This document shows positions 33,146 through 42,033 of a stretch of DNA of 64,000 nucleotides, in pieces. The position numbers were made by a program, and so were the translations under genes. Under the pieces are notes generated by a model. It did no database searches, was not told where the DNA came from, and saw only the letters and a list, made by a program, of their open reading frames with translations. The DNA comes from Pseudomonas sp. R76 (GTDB lineage Bacteria; Pseudomonadota; Gammaproteobacteria; Pseudomonadales; Pseudomonadaceae): positions 2,852,001-2,916,000 of the forward strand of contig NZ_CP019428.1 of the NCBI RefSeq assembly GCF_009834565.1. Reading direction: 5' to 3'. How positions within the stretch are numbered: position 1 is the stretch's first letter; every line of letters begins with the position of its first letter.

Positions 33146-33234
33146 TGTGGGAGCTGGCTTGCCTGCGATAGCGGTGTATCAGCCAAGCACTTTGTGACTG
33201 ACAGTCTGCAATCGCAGGCAAGCCAGCTCCCACA
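33146..33234 (+). repeat. REPIN (REP doublet) upstream of macA
   Basis: A 24-nt REP sequence beginning TGTGGGAGCTGGCTTGCC at 33146-33169 is repeated in inverted orientation at 33211-33234, about 40 nt apart. Such doublets (REPINs), moved by RAYT transposases, are abundant in the P. fluorescens group. No RAYT gene is in the window. Confidence 0.88.
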
Positions 33235-33281
33235 CTAGAGCGTGTTAGCTGTAGGCCCTCTTCATCTTTTTATGGTCATTT

Positions 33282-34433
33282 ATGGAAAAGTCAAAGTTTC
33301 GCAAACTCGGAATGCTCGCGGTGTTGGCGGTTGCCATTGGCCTTGTCGTGTACACGGTGCAAGCACCCGCCGATGCCCCGCAATACCTCACTGCCACGGC
33401 TGAACGCGGTGATATTGAAAACGCGGTGTTAGCCACCGGCCTGCTTGAAGGCGTCAAGCAAGTTGACGTCGGCGCCCAGGTGTCCGGGCAGTTGAAGTCG
33501 CTCAAGGTCAAGGTCGGCGACAAGGTGAAAAAGGGCCAGTGGCTCGCCGAAATTGACCCGCTGATCCTGCAGAACACCCTGCGCAAGGCCCAGGTGGATG
33601 AGGAAAACCTGCAGGCCCAGCGCCGGGCGACGGCGGCGCAGCTCAAGCAGGCCAAGTCCGTCTATGAACGCTACAAAGGTTTGCAGGTTGACGAGTCGGT
33701 TTCGCGTCAGGATTTCGAGGATGCCGAGTCCACCTTTCAGGTGCAGCAGGCCAACTTGTTGTCGTTGGACGCGCAAATCAAAAGCGCGCATATCCAGATC
33801 GACACCGCCAAGGTCAACCTGGCCTATACGCGCATCGTCGCGCCCATCGACGGCGATGTGGTCGGCATTGTCACCCAGGAAGGCCAGACCGTGATCGCCA
33901 GCCAGTTGGCGCCGGTGCTGCTCAAGCTGGCGGACCTGGACACCATGACCGTCAAGGCCCAGGTGTCTGAGGCGGATGTGATTCACATCAGCCCCGGCCA
34001 GCAGGTGTACTTCACCATCCTCGGCGAGGCCGACAAGCGTTACTACGCCAAGCTGCGCGGTACGGAGCCGGCGCCGCAGAACTTCCTTGAAACCCAGACC
34101 GCCGGCACGCCGAAGCAGAACACCGCGGTGTTCTACAACGCGTTGTTCGACGTGCCCAACCCCGACCACCGCCTGCGCATCGCCATGACCGCCCAGGTGC
34201 GTATTGTGCTCGACACCGCCCAGGCCGCGTTGATGGTGCCGGTGGCGGCACTTGGCGCGCGCAATGCCGATGGCAGCTATTCGCTGCGCGTGCTCGACGC
34301 CAAGGGCAAAGCCGTGTCGCGGGATGTGAAGACCGGGATCAACAACAACGTCAAAGTGCAGATTCTGGACGGCCTGGCCGAAGGCGATAAAGTCGTGATC
34401 GGTGACGCCACGCCTGCTGTGGCGGGGAGTTGA
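33282..34433 (+). CDS. macA: MacA-type periplasmic adaptor of a lipopeptide exporter
   Basis: The 383-residue product has one N-terminal membrane segment (about 10-25, MLAVLAVAIGLVVYTV). A HlyD/RND-type adaptor fold follows: a lipoyl half (VDVGAQVSGQLKSLKVKVGD), a Gln/Ala-rich helical hairpin (about 100-180), the second lipoyl half (YTRIVAPIDGDVVGIVTQEG) and beta-barrel regions. MacA proteins join the inner-membrane ABC transporter MacB to an outer-membrane TolC-like channel. The gene ends 3 nt before macB and both follow the lipopeptide synthetase, so export of the lipopeptide is the likely job, as shown for MacAB homologues flanking other Pseudomonas lipopeptide clusters. No TolC homologue is in the window. 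The ribosome binding site is weak. Confidence 0.9.
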   Translation: MEKSKFRKLGMLAVLAVAIGLVVYTVQAPADAPQYLTATAERGDIENAVLATGLLEGVKQVDVGAQVSGQLKSLKVKVGDKVKKGQWLAEIDPLILQNTLRKAQVDEENLQAQRRATAAQLKQAKSVYERYKGLQVDESVSRQDFEDAESTFQVQQANLLSLDAQIKSAHIQIDTAKVNLAYTRIVAPIDGDVVGIVTQEGQTVIASQLAPVLLKLADLDTMTVKAQVSEADVIHISPGQQVYFTILGEADKRYYAKLRGTEPAPQNFLETQTAGTPKQNTAVFYNALFDVPNPDHRLRIAMTAQVRIVLDTAQAALMVPVAALGARNADGSYSLRVLDAKGKAVSRDVKTGINNNVKVQILDGLAEGDKVVIGDATPAVAGS

Positions 34434-34436
34434 GCC

Positions 34437-36395
34437 ATGACCCAACCCCTGTTGGAACTCAAGGGCATCACCCGCAGTTTTATGGCCGGCGAACGCGAAT
34501 TCATTGCGCTCAAAGGCATCGACCTGACGATTCATGCCGGGGAAATGGTCGCGATCATTGGCGCATCCGGCTCGGGTAAATCGACCCTGATGAACATCCT
34601 CGGCGGCCTGGATTACGCCACCGCCGGCAGCTACAAGATCAATGGCATCGAAACCCGCTCGCTGGGCGATGAACAGTTGGCGGAACTGCGCCGCGATTAC
34701 TTCGGGTTTATCTTCCAGCGCTACCATTTGCTCGCGCACTTGAGTGCCTTGCACAACGTCGAAATGCCGGCGATCTATGCGGGCACGCCGGAGACTCAAC
34801 GCCACAGCCGCGCGCGCGAGTTGCTCACGCGCCTGGGCCTGGCGGGGCACACGACTCATCGGCCGAGCCAGCTTTCCGGTGGCCAGCAGCAGCGTGTGAG
34901 TATTGCCCGTGCGTTGATGAACGGCGGTGAAGTGATCCTCGCCGACGAACCCACCGGCGCCCTCGACACCCACAGCGGCAAGGAGGTGATGCGCATCCTC
35001 GCCGAGCTGCACGCGGCCGGGCACACGGTGATTATCGTCACCCACGACCCCAAGGTGGCGGCGAATGCCCAGCGCATTGTCGAGGTGTGCGACGGCGAGA
35101 TTGTCAGCGACAAGGCCAACGACAGCGTCGGCCTGGAGCTGCCCGGCGAGGCCCCGATAGAAACCCGACGCAGCGGCGCACGCCGGCTGGTGGCGAGCCT
35201 GGGGTTGTTCAAGGAAGCCTTCAACATGGCCTGGGTCGCGCTGATTTCCCATCGCATGCGCACCTTGCTGACCATGCTCGGGATTGTCATCGGCATCACC
35301 TCGGTGGTGTCGATCTCGGCCATCGGTGAGGGCGCCAAACGCTATGTGCTCAAGGACATCCAGGCGATCGGAAGCAACACCATCGATATCTTTTCCGGCA
35401 CCAGCTTTGGTGACAGCCGCGCATCGTCCATCGAGACGTTGATGCCCTCGGATGTGGAGGCGTTGAACCAACTGTATTACGTCGACAGCGCCACGCCGGT
35501 GGTGGGTCGTAACCTGCTGCTGCGTTTTGGCAATATCGATCTGGATGCGCAGGTCAATGGCGTCAGCGACCGCTACTTCAAGGTCAAAGGGTTGAAGCTG
35601 GAGGCCGGGATCGCCTTCAGCGAAAGCGACGCGCGACGCCAGGCCCAGGTGGTGGTGATCGACCACAACACCCGGCACCGCCTGTTCGGGCCGAATGTCG
35701 ACCCGTTGGGCCAGGTGATCCTGGTGGGCAACTTGCCGTGCACGGTGATTGGCGTGACGGCCGACAACAAAAACATGTTCGCCGCCAGCAAGGCGCTGAA
35801 CGTGTGGGTGCCTTACGAAACCGCGGCGGGGCGGCTTCTGGGCCAGCGTCATCTGGACAGCATCACCGTGCGCATCAAGGATGGCCAGCCGAGCAAGGTG
35901 GTGGAAGACAACGTCAATAAACTCATGCTGCAACGCCATGGCACCAAGGACTTCTTTACCAACAACCTCGACAGCATCATGCAGACGGTGCAGAAAACCA
36001 GCCGCTCGCTGGCACTGCTGTTGTCGCTGATTGCGGTGATCTCGTTGCTGGTGGGCGGCATTGGCGTGATGAATATCATGCTGGTGTCGGTGACCGAGCG
36101 TACCCGCGAGATTGGTATTCGCATGGCGGTGGGCGCACGGCAATCGGATATTCGCCAGCAGTTTCTGGTGGAGGCGGTGATGGTGTGTCTGATCGGCGGG
36201 ATGATCGGGATCTCGCTGTCGTTCGCAATCGGTTATCTGTTTTCGTTGTTTGTGAAGGAGTGGGAGATGGTGTTCTCCCTGGGCTCGATCATCACCGCGT
36301 TTGCCTGCTCGACGATGATCGGCATTGTGTTTGGTTTTGTGCCGGCGAGGAATGCGGCGCGGTTGGACCCGATTGAGGCGTTGGCCAGGGACTGA
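34437..36395 (+). CDS. macB: MacB-type ABC exporter (ATPase-permease fusion)
   Basis: The 652-residue protein starts with an ABC ATPase: Walker A GASGSGKST at 42-50, signature LSGGQQQR near 146, and Walker B VILADEPTGALD near 163-174. A MacB/FtsX-type permease follows, with one transmembrane helix after residue 270 (LLTMLGIVIGITSVVSI), a large periplasmic domain (about 295-520) and three C-terminal helices. It pairs with the preceding macA gene across a 3-nt gap. In this context it most likely exports the viscosin-type lipopeptide; a macrolide role is only the family name. The stop is followed by a REPIN and the convergent luxR-type gene. Confidence 0.92.
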   Translation: MTQPLLELKGITRSFMAGEREFIALKGIDLTIHAGEMVAIIGASGSGKSTLMNILGGLDYATAGSYKINGIETRSLGDEQLAELRRDYFGFIFQRYHLLAHLSALHNVEMPAIYAGTPETQRHSRARELLTRLGLAGHTTHRPSQLSGGQQQRVSIARALMNGGEVILADEPTGALDTHSGKEVMRILAELHAAGHTVIIVTHDPKVAANAQRIVEVCDGEIVSDKANDSVGLELPGEAPIETRRSGARRLVASLGLFKEAFNMAWVALISHRMRTLLTMLGIVIGITSVVSISAIGEGAKRYVLKDIQAIGSNTIDIFSGTSFGDSRASSIETLMPSDVEALNQLYYVDSATPVVGRNLLLRFGNIDLDAQVNGVSDRYFKVKGLKLEAGIAFSESDARRQAQVVVIDHNTRHRLFGPNVDPLGQVILVGNLPCTVIGVTADNKNMFAASKALNVWVPYETAAGRLLGQRHLDSITVRIKDGQPSKVVEDNVNKLMLQRHGTKDFFTNNLDSIMQTVQKTSRSLALLLSLIAVISLLVGGIGVMNIMLVSVTERTREIGIRMAVGARQSDIRQQFLVEAVMVCLIGGMIGISLSFAIGYLFSLFVKEWEMVFSLGSIITAFACSTMIGIVFGFVPARNAARLDPIEALARD

Positions 36396-36420
36396 TTTTC
36401 CCCTGGCAACACACATCAAC

Positions 36421-36509
36421 TGTGGGAGCGGGCTTGCTCGCGAATGCAGAGTGTCAGTCACCTTATGAGTGACAGATACACCGCTTTCGCGAGCAAGCCC
36501 GCTCCCACA
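36421..36509 (+). repeat. REPIN between macB and the luxR-type gene
   Basis: A REP copy beginning TGTGGGAGCGGGCTTGCTCG at 36421 has its inverted partner ending at 36509, with a further imperfect inverted repeat (GTGTCAGTCA and TGAGTGACA) in the loop. It fills most of the convergent interval 36396-36526 and could work as a bidirectional transcription stop. Its core differs from the REPIN at 33146, so two REP subtypes are present. Confidence 0.88.
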
Positions 36510-36526
36510 TTTAGATCCGTGTTGGC

Positions 36527-37210
36527 TTAAATACTGGCGGTGTCATCCGTCGCATACATCCACCGCAACAACGAATGCCGCCCGCTGATCCCCAGCTTGA
36601 TCGCCGCGCGCTTGAGGTAACTTTCGATGGTGTTGACCTTCAGCGCCAGTTGCTCCGCCAACTCCGGCGCAGTGCGCCCGGCCAGCAGGCCGACGCACAC
36701 TTCAAGCTCACGCTTGGACAGGGTCAGCCCCGATTGCACCAGGCGTTCTTCGATGCGACGGCGCAGGGTTTCGAGGCCTTGGCTTTCCGGCACCAGCGGT
36801 TCGCTGTTCGGGTGGCACGGCTGGATCGCGGTGATGTGTTTTTCCACCATGGGCAGCAACAGCGTGGAGAAGTCCTGCAGCATGCTGCGTTCCTGCGCTG
36901 AGAAACTCTCGGAGTGGTGCGCGCGGTACACCGACAGCACGTAGCGCATGTCGTCCTTGCGGCGCGTGAGGTGCAGTTGCGCGGCGGGTTGTTCTTCACC
37001 TAAAGCCACCACCGAATCGGTGTAGACCGGGCTGATCAGGCGCCGGGTTTGGCCTTCGGCGCTCACCCGCAATTGGGTGATATGGGTGGCGTCCACTGCC
37101 AGTTGGGTGAGGATCAGATCATGCAGCATACGTGGGAAGTGGCGACTGCCGGTGCTGGCGATGACCTTGCCTATATGTGGGAACAGGTGTGAGTTCATCA
37201 ATTCGTCCAT
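36527..37210 (-). CDS. LuxR-type transcriptional regulator of the lipopeptide cluster
   Basis: The 227-residue product has a LuxR/FixJ DNA-binding domain at its C-terminus (about 165-220), with LSKRELEVCVGLLAGRT and VNTIESYLKRAAIKLGI typical of the helix-turn-helix. The N-terminal 150 residues do not resemble an autoinducer-binding domain or a receiver domain. Orphan LuxR-type proteins of this form flank viscosin, massetolide and WLIP genes and activate them. Position, size and orientation next to macAB match the downstream regulator in those clusters (ViscBCR/MassBCR type). Two close starts are possible, ATG 37210 and ATG 37198 (MNSHLFPHIG), and neither has a strong ribosome binding site. 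Confidence 0.85.
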   Translation of the reverse strand: MDELMNSHLFPHIGKVIASTGSRHFPRMLHDLILTQLAVDATHITQLRVSAEGQTRRLISPVYTDSVVALGEEQPAAQLHLTRRKDDMRYVLSVYRAHHSESFSAQERSMLQDFSTLLLPMVEKHITAIQPCHPNSEPLVPESQGLETLRRRIEERLVQSGLTLSKRELEVCVGLLAGRTAPELAEQLALKVNTIESYLKRAAIKLGISGRHSLLRWMYATDDTASI

Positions 37211-37376
37211 GAGTTTCGAGTGTAGGTATCCAGCCTTATAGCGACGGGGTTTAAGAAGGTAACGTGTATGAATAACCTACAGTGATAGTGCTCCCGCCGA
37301 GACGTATGCTAGTACAGCATCGCGAGATGAGGGGGATCCAATCTGGAAAAAATCAGATTAAAAATGCATAAGGACG

Positions 37377-37392
37377 GTCGGACCTGTCCGAC
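37377..37392 (-). terminator. Perfect palindromic hairpin 3' of megL
   Basis: GTCGGAC at 37377-37383 and GTCCGAC at 37386-37392 form a 7-bp stem with a 2-nt gap, about 40 nt after the megL stop on the minus strand. A TTTTTAA stretch lies about 15 nt further on. It could be a transcript end, or an operator for the luxR-type gene. Nothing else was recognised in 37211-37430. Confidence 0.35.
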
Positions 37393-37430
37393 GCATCCTG
37401 CGTGGGAAAGCATTACCTGGCGCGTAGGCC

Positions 37431-38675
37431 TTATTTTACGGCGTGCTCTTCTATCCTCGCCTGACGTGGCGCGGCGCGGGCGCATTTGGCCAGCGCCTGC
37501 TGCACATCCGCGAGCAGGTCGGCGATGTCCTCAAGCCCCACCGACAAACGCACCAGGCCTTCGCTGATACCGTGCTGCGCGCGCTCCTCTGGGGTGTAAG
37601 TGGAGTGAGTCATGCTGGCTGGGTGCTGGGCCAGTGATTCGGCATCGCCGAGGCTGACCGCGCGGGTGAACAGCTTCAGGGCATTCATGAAGCGCCGGCC
37701 CGTTTCAATCCCGCCCTTGAGCTCAAAGGCGATCATGCCGCCGGACTGCCTCATCTGCCGCGCCGCCAGTTCGTACTGTGGGAAAGAACGCAGGCCAGGG
37801 TAGGTCACCCATTGCACCATCGGGTGCGCCTGCAAGGCTTCGGCCACTGCCTGGGCATTGCTGCAATGGCGATCCATGCGCAAGGCCAGGGTCTTGAGGC
37901 CGCGCATCAGCAAGGATGCATCCTGGGGCGACATCACCGCACCGGTGAGGTCCTTGAGCCCTTGCAGACGGATGCGTTGCGCCAAGGCGTGGTTGCTCAC
38001 GGCAATACCCGCGGTGATATCGCCATGGCCGCTGAGGTACTTGGTGGCCGAATGCACCACCACGTCAGCCCCCAGCTCCAGCGGCCGTTGCAGGTACGGC
38101 GTGCAATAGGTGTTGTCGACCACCACGGTGATGTTGGGTTGCGCGTGGGCGAGCTGGGCCACGGCGGCGATGTCCACCAGGCGCAGGTTGGGGTTGGCCG
38201 GCGTCTCGCAGTAAATCATGCGCGTGGCGGGCGACAGTGCCGCGCGCAAGGCTGCGAGGTCGGTGAGGTCGACATGGCGCACCTTGATGCCGAATTCGCC
38301 GATGCCGTGGTGCAACAGGGCGAAGGTGCAGCCGTAGAGGGTCTGGCTGACGATTACTTCGTCGCCTGGGCGCAACAGGGTCCAGAACGTCGCCGCAATA
38401 GCGCCCATGCCGGAGCTGAAGGCCACGGCTGCCTCGCCGTTTTCCAGGGTGGCCATGCGGGATTCGAGCAGGGCCAGGGTCGGGTTGGAAATACGTGTGT
38501 AGAAGTGCCCGCTGGCTTCACCGGCAAAGCAGGCGGCGCCGTATTCGGCGGTGGGGAACGCGAAAGTGGCGGACAAATAGATCGGTGGCACGAGGGCGCC
38601 GTGGTGGTCTTTGGGGTCATAGCCGTGATGGATGGCGCGGGTGGAAAAGCCGAATGTATTGTGTTTATTGTTCAT
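37431..38675 (-). CDS. megL: L-methionine gamma-lyase
   Basis: The 414-residue PLP enzyme belongs to the Cys/Met metabolism (trans-sulfuration) family. The motif LYGCTFALLHHGIGEFG carries Tyr114 and Cys116; this cysteine marks methionine gamma-lyase rather than cystathionine enzymes. The PLP lysine is Lys212 in SATKYLSGHGD. It would split methionine into methanethiol, 2-oxobutanoate and ammonia in the cytoplasm. The start at 38675 has AAGGAG at a good distance. A divergent Lrp-type gene lies 123 bp away, the same arrangement as mdeA/mdeR of P. putida, so induction by methionine through that regulator is expected. The symbol mdeA is a synonym. Confidence 0.92.
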   Translation of the reverse strand: MNNKHNTFGFSTRAIHHGYDPKDHHGALVPPIYLSATFAFPTAEYGAACFAGEASGHFYTRISNPTLALLESRMATLENGEAAVAFSSGMGAIAATFWTLLRPGDEVIVSQTLYGCTFALLHHGIGEFGIKVRHVDLTDLAALRAALSPATRMIYCETPANPNLRLVDIAAVAQLAHAQPNITVVVDNTYCTPYLQRPLELGADVVVHSATKYLSGHGDITAGIAVSNHALAQRIRLQGLKDLTGAVMSPQDASLLMRGLKTLALRMDRHCSNAQAVAEALQAHPMVQWVTYPGLRSFPQYELAARQMRQSGGMIAFELKGGIETGRRFMNALKLFTRAVSLGDAESLAQHPASMTHSTYTPEERAQHGISEGLVRLSVGLEDIADLLADVQQALAKCARAAPRQARIEEHAVK

Positions 38676-38723
38676 GTCGGGCGCTCCTTATTTCCTACAA
38701 TGCTATGCTCATAACTCAAGTAG

Positions 38724-38738
38724 AAATTTGCAAAATTT
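38724..38738. promoter_or_regulatory. Candidate Lrp-type regulator site between megL and mdeR
   Basis: Two AAATTT blocks at 38724-38729 and 38733-38738 lie in the divergent promoter region, in an A/T-rich patch of an otherwise GC-rich sequence, with a third TGCCAAAT nearby. Lrp-family proteins bind such 15-bp A/T-rich imperfect palindromes. The assignment is inference. Confidence 0.35.
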
Positions 38739-38798
38739 GCTGCCAAATCCCGCGCCAAGGGACGAAACATCCATAAAAACAATGAATAGAGGCAAGAT

Positions 38799-39269
38799 AT
38801 GCCCGTCAATTTGGATCGCACTGACAAGGCTCTTTTAAACGCGTTGCAAGGCAATGCCCGACTGACCGTGGCCGAGCTGGCTGATCGAGTTTCGTTGACG
38901 ACGTCGCCGTGCTGGCGGCGAGTACGCAGCCTGGAAGAGAGCGGGGTGATCAGCGGCTACCAGGCGATCTTGTCACCCAAGGCGTTGGGGTATGGGGTGA
39001 CGGCCTTTGTCAGCATCATGATGGAAAGCCATACCCAGGAGATTGCGCGGGCGTTTGAGCAGCGGCTGGTGGAGATTCCCGAGATTGTGGCGTGCCATAA
39101 CGTGTCGGGGCGCTATGACTTTTTGCTGGAGGTTGTGGCCAGGGACCTGGAGTCGTTTGGCGAGTTTGCCCGGGAGGTGTTGCAGACGTTGCCGTGCGTC
39201 AAGGAGATTTATTCGAGTTTTTCGTATAAGTCGGTGCGGCGGTTGCGGGTGATTCCGTTGCCGGGCTGA
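38799..39269 (+). CDS. mdeR: Lrp/AsnC-family regulator, probably MdeR
   Basis: The 156-residue product has an N-terminal winged helix (LDRTDKALLNALQGNARLTVAELADRVSLTTSPCWRRVRSLEESGVI) and a C-terminal RAM/AsnC ligand-binding domain (about 70-150, with CHNVSGRYDFLLEVVARD). AGAGGC about 6 nt upstream fits the ATG at 38799. The gene is divergent from megL, as mdeR is from mdeA in P. putida, where the regulator activates the lyase gene in response to methionine. The link to megL is based on position and family, not on the ligand pocket. Confidence 0.85.
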   Translation: MPVNLDRTDKALLNALQGNARLTVAELADRVSLTTSPCWRRVRSLEESGVISGYQAILSPKALGYGVTAFVSIMMESHTQEIARAFEQRLVEIPEIVACHNVSGRYDFLLEVVARDLESFGEFAREVLQTLPCVKEIYSSFSYKSVRRLRVIPLPG

Positions 39270-39391
39270 TCCTCGCGCTGTCTGCTTTCCGCGCTGGCGG
39301 TCGCTCATACGTCATCCAACGTATTCCCCGTTTTACCTGGCTCCACGAGACTGGATTGAACGCATCCCGTCATCCGTCCAGGAGCCAGTCC

Positions 39392-40621
39392 ATGACCGAA
39401 ACGCTGATCAAAGTCGACCTCAACCAGCCCGTCACCGAGAACGAGCAGATCCATAACCGCTGGCACCCGGATATCCCCATGGCGTGCTGGGTGAAGCCCG
39501 GTGATGACTTCATCCTGGAAACCTACGACTGGACCGCCGGCGCGATCAAGAACAACGACGACGCCAGTGATGTGCGTGACGTCGACCTGTCCACCGTGCA
39601 TTACCTGTCGGGCCCGGTGGGTGTGCACGGCGCCGAGCCGGGTGATTTGCTGGTGGTGGACTTGCTCGACATCGGCGCCAAGGCGGATTCGCAATGGGGC
39701 TTCAACGGCTTCTTTTCGCGGCAGAACGGCGGCGGCTTTCTCACCGATCATTTCCCCAGCGCACAAAAAGCGATCTGGGATTTCAAGGGTATGTTCACCA
39801 GCTCGCGACACATCCCGGGGGTTAACTTTGCCGGCCTGATCCACCCCGGCCTGATCGGCTGCCTGCCCGACCCGGTGATGCTCGCCGACTGGAACCGCCG
39901 CGAGCAGGAACTGATCGACACCAACCCCACCCGCGTACCGCCACTGGCCAACGCGCCACTGGCTGCCACCGCGCACATGGGCAAGCTCAAAGGCCAGGCC
40001 CGTGACGACGCCGCGGCCACCGGCGCACGCACGGTGCCGCCGCGTGAGCATGGCGGTAATTGCGATATCAAGGATTTGTCGCGTGGCTCGAAGATTTTCT
40101 TCCCGGTCTACGTCAACGGCGCCGGGCTGTCGGTGGGCGACCTGCACTTCAGCCAGGGCGACGGCGAAATCACCTTTTGCGGCGCTATCGAAATGGCCGG
40201 TTGGGTGCACATGAAAGTCGAGCTGATCAAGGGCGGCATGGCCAAGTACGGGATCAAGAACCCGGTGTTCAAACCCAGCCCGATCACGCCGAATTACAAG
40301 AACTACCTGATCTTCGAAGGCATTTCGGTGGACGAGCAGGGCCAGCAGCACTACCTGGACGTTAACGTTGCCTACCGCCAGGCCTGCTTGAATGCGATCA
40401 ACTACCTGACCAAGTTTGGCTACTCGCCGGCCCAGGGTTATGCATTGCTCGGCTCGGCGCCGGTGCAAGGGCATATCAGCGGCGTGGTGGACATTCCGAA
40501 TGCGTGCGCCACGTTGTGGCTGCCGACGGAAATCTTCGAGTTCGACATCAACCCCAATGCCAACGGCCCGACCAAATTCCTCGACGGCAGTATCGACCTG
40601 CCCATCGCCCCGGACCTGTAG
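39392..40621 (+). CDS. fmdA: Formamidase FmdA (acetamidase/formamidase family)
   Basis: The 409-residue protein is a full-length FmdA_AmdA-family enzyme, which hydrolyses formamide or acetamide to the acid and ammonia in the cytoplasm. Recognisable stretches include NRWHPDIPMACWVKPGD near the N-terminus, DFKGMFTSSRHIPGVNFAGLIHPGLIG, and the C-terminal region with YLTKFGYSPAQGYALLGSAPVQGHISGVVDIPNACATLWLP. The ATG at 39392 is preceded by CAGGAG, so the upstream in-frame extension is not used. It is the first gene of a tight plus-strand run, fmdA-fmdB-amiE-amiB (gaps of 2, 15 and 3 nt). It is unrelated in fold to the AmiE amidase two genes on. Confidence 0.92.
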   Translation: MTETLIKVDLNQPVTENEQIHNRWHPDIPMACWVKPGDDFILETYDWTAGAIKNNDDASDVRDVDLSTVHYLSGPVGVHGAEPGDLLVVDLLDIGAKADSQWGFNGFFSRQNGGGFLTDHFPSAQKAIWDFKGMFTSSRHIPGVNFAGLIHPGLIGCLPDPVMLADWNRREQELIDTNPTRVPPLANAPLAATAHMGKLKGQARDDAAATGARTVPPREHGGNCDIKDLSRGSKIFFPVYVNGAGLSVGDLHFSQGDGEITFCGAIEMAGWVHMKVELIKGGMAKYGIKNPVFKPSPITPNYKNYLIFEGISVDEQGQQHYLDVNVAYRQACLNAINYLTKFGYSPAQGYALLGSAPVQGHISGVVDIPNACATLWLPTEIFEFDINPNANGPTKFLDGSIDLPIAPDL

Positions 40622-40623
40622 CC

Positions 40624-40971
40624 ATGCCGACCTACGAATACGCCTGTGCCACCTGCGGCACCTTCACCATGCTGCGCCCGATTGCCCAGCGCAACGAGCC
40701 CAGCCAATGCCCGTACTGCGAAGGGCCGGGCGGGCAACTGATGGTCTCGGCCCCGGCGCTGCAAACGCTGTCGGCCAACCAGCGCAAGGCCATCGCCGGC
40801 AACGAGCGCAGCGCCCATGCGCCGCAAACGGTCGGCGAATACCAGCAAAGCCGCAAACATCCGGCGGGTTGCAGCTGCTGCGGCACCAGCAAGAAAGTCG
40901 CACCGAGCAAGGCTAACCCCTTGGGCCTCAAGACCAGGACCGGGCCACGGCCGTGGATGATCGGTCACTAG
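40624..40971 (+). CDS. fmdB: FmdB-family zinc-ribbon protein
   Basis: The 115-residue product begins MPTYEYACATCG and has two CxxC pairs (Cys8/Cys11 and Cys29/Cys32), the zinc ribbon of the FmdB/CxxC_CxxC_SSSS family. A further CSCC cluster lies near residue 80. FmdB-type proteins are thought to regulate or assist formamidase; the mechanism is not known. The start 2 nt after the fmdA stop implies coupled translation. The open frame continues upstream inside fmdA, but the MPTYEY start is standard for the family. Confidence 0.9.
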   Translation: MPTYEYACATCGTFTMLRPIAQRNEPSQCPYCEGPGGQLMVSAPALQTLSANQRKAIAGNERSAHAPQTVGEYQQSRKHPAGCSCCGTSKKVAPSKANPLGLKTRTGPRPWMIGH

Positions 40972-40986
40972 ACCAGGAGCATTGTC

Positions 40987-42030
40987 ATGCGTCATGGCGA
41001 CATTTCCAGCAGCCCGGACACCGTCGGTGTCGCGGTGGTGAACTACAAGATGCCGCGCCTGCACAGCAAGGCCGAGGTCATCGAAAACGCGAAGAAGATC
41101 GCCGAGATCATCCTCGGCATGAAGCAGGGCCTGCCCGGCATGGACCTGGTGGTGTTCCCGGAATACAGCACCATGGGCATCATGTACGACCACGACGAGA
41201 TGATGGCGACCGCCGCGAGCATTCCCGGCGACGAGACCGCGATCTTCTCGGCGGCGTGCCGCCAGGCGAACACCTGGGGCGTGTTCTCCCTGACCGGCGA
41301 GCGCCATGAGGAGCACCCGCACAAGGCGCCTTACAACACGTTGGTGCTGATCAATAACCTCGGCGAAATCGTGCAGCGTTACCGCAAGTGCATTCCCTGG
41401 TGCCCCATCGAAGGCTGGTATCCGGGCGATCGCACTTATGTGTGCGACGGGCCCAAGGGCATGAAGATCAGCCTGATCATCTGCGATGACGGTAACTACC
41501 CGGAAATCTGGCGCGACTGCGCGATGAAGGGCGCCGAGTTGATCGTGCGCTGCCAGGGCTATATGTACCCGGCCAAAGAGCAGCAGGTGCAGATGTCCAA
41601 GAGCATGGCCTGGGCGAATAACTGCTATGTGGCGGTGGCGAATGCGGCGGGCTTCGATGGGGTGTATTCGTACTTCGGCCACTCAGCGATCATCGGCTTT
41701 GACGGGCGCACCTTGGGCGAGTGTGGCGAGGAGGAGATGGGCATTCAGTACGCGCAGCTCTCGGTCTCGCAGATTCGCGATGCGCGGGCCAATGACCAGT
41801 CGCAGAACCACTTGTTCAAGTTGCTGCACCGTGGCTACACCGGCATGCACGCCTCGGGTGATGGCGACAAGGGCGTGGCCGACTGCCCGTTTGAGTTCTA
41901 TCGCACCTGGGTGCTGGATGCGCAAAAAGCCCAGGAAAACGTCGAGAAAATCACCCGCAGCACCGTGGGTGTCGCCGAGTGCCCGGTGGGGCAACTGCCC
42001 CATGGCGGTAAAGAAAGAACGGTGGAGTAG
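40987..42030 (+). CDS. amiE: Aliphatic amidase
   Basis: The 347-residue nitrilase-superfamily enzyme starts [20 protein letters not shown], nearly the N-terminus of P. aeruginosa AmiE. The catalytic residues fall at the known positions: Glu59 in FPEYS, Lys134 in YRKCIPW, Glu142 and Cys166 in ICDDGNYPE. It hydrolyses short aliphatic amides such as acetamide and propionamide to the acid and ammonia. It follows fmdB after 15 nt with AGGAG in the gap, and precedes amiB by 3 nt. In P. aeruginosa the operon is amiEBCRS. Here amiC, amiR and amiS are not downstream, so control must differ. Confidence 0.94.
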   Translation: MRHGDISSSPDTVGVAVVNYKMPRLHSKAEVIENAKKIAEIILGMKQGLPGMDLVVFPEYSTMGIMYDHDEMMATAASIPGDETAIFSAACRQANTWGVFSLTGERHEEHPHKAPYNTLVLINNLGEIVQRYRKCIPWCPIEGWYPGDRTYVCDGPKGMKISLIICDDGNYPEIWRDCAMKGAELIVRCQGYMYPAKEQQVQMSKSMAWANNCYVAVANAAGFDGVYSYFGHSAIIGFDGRTLGECGEEEMGIQYAQLSVSQIRDARANDQSQNHLFKLLHRGYTGMHASGDGDKGVADCPFEFYRTWVLDAQKAQENVEKITRSTVGVAECPVGQLPHGGKERTVE

Positions 42031-42033
42031 GGC

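Noticed and set aside
32757..33197. Open frame of 146 codons after viscC
   Set aside because: It covers the dispersed element, the 26-bp inverted repeat and the GATCAA tract. The translation is low-complexity (Arg/Ser repeats) and has no credible start site.
33429..36461. Minus-strand frame of 1010 codons antisense to macAB
   Set aside because: The plus strand holds two complete, well-conserved exporter genes. The antisense translation is again His-rich and domainless.
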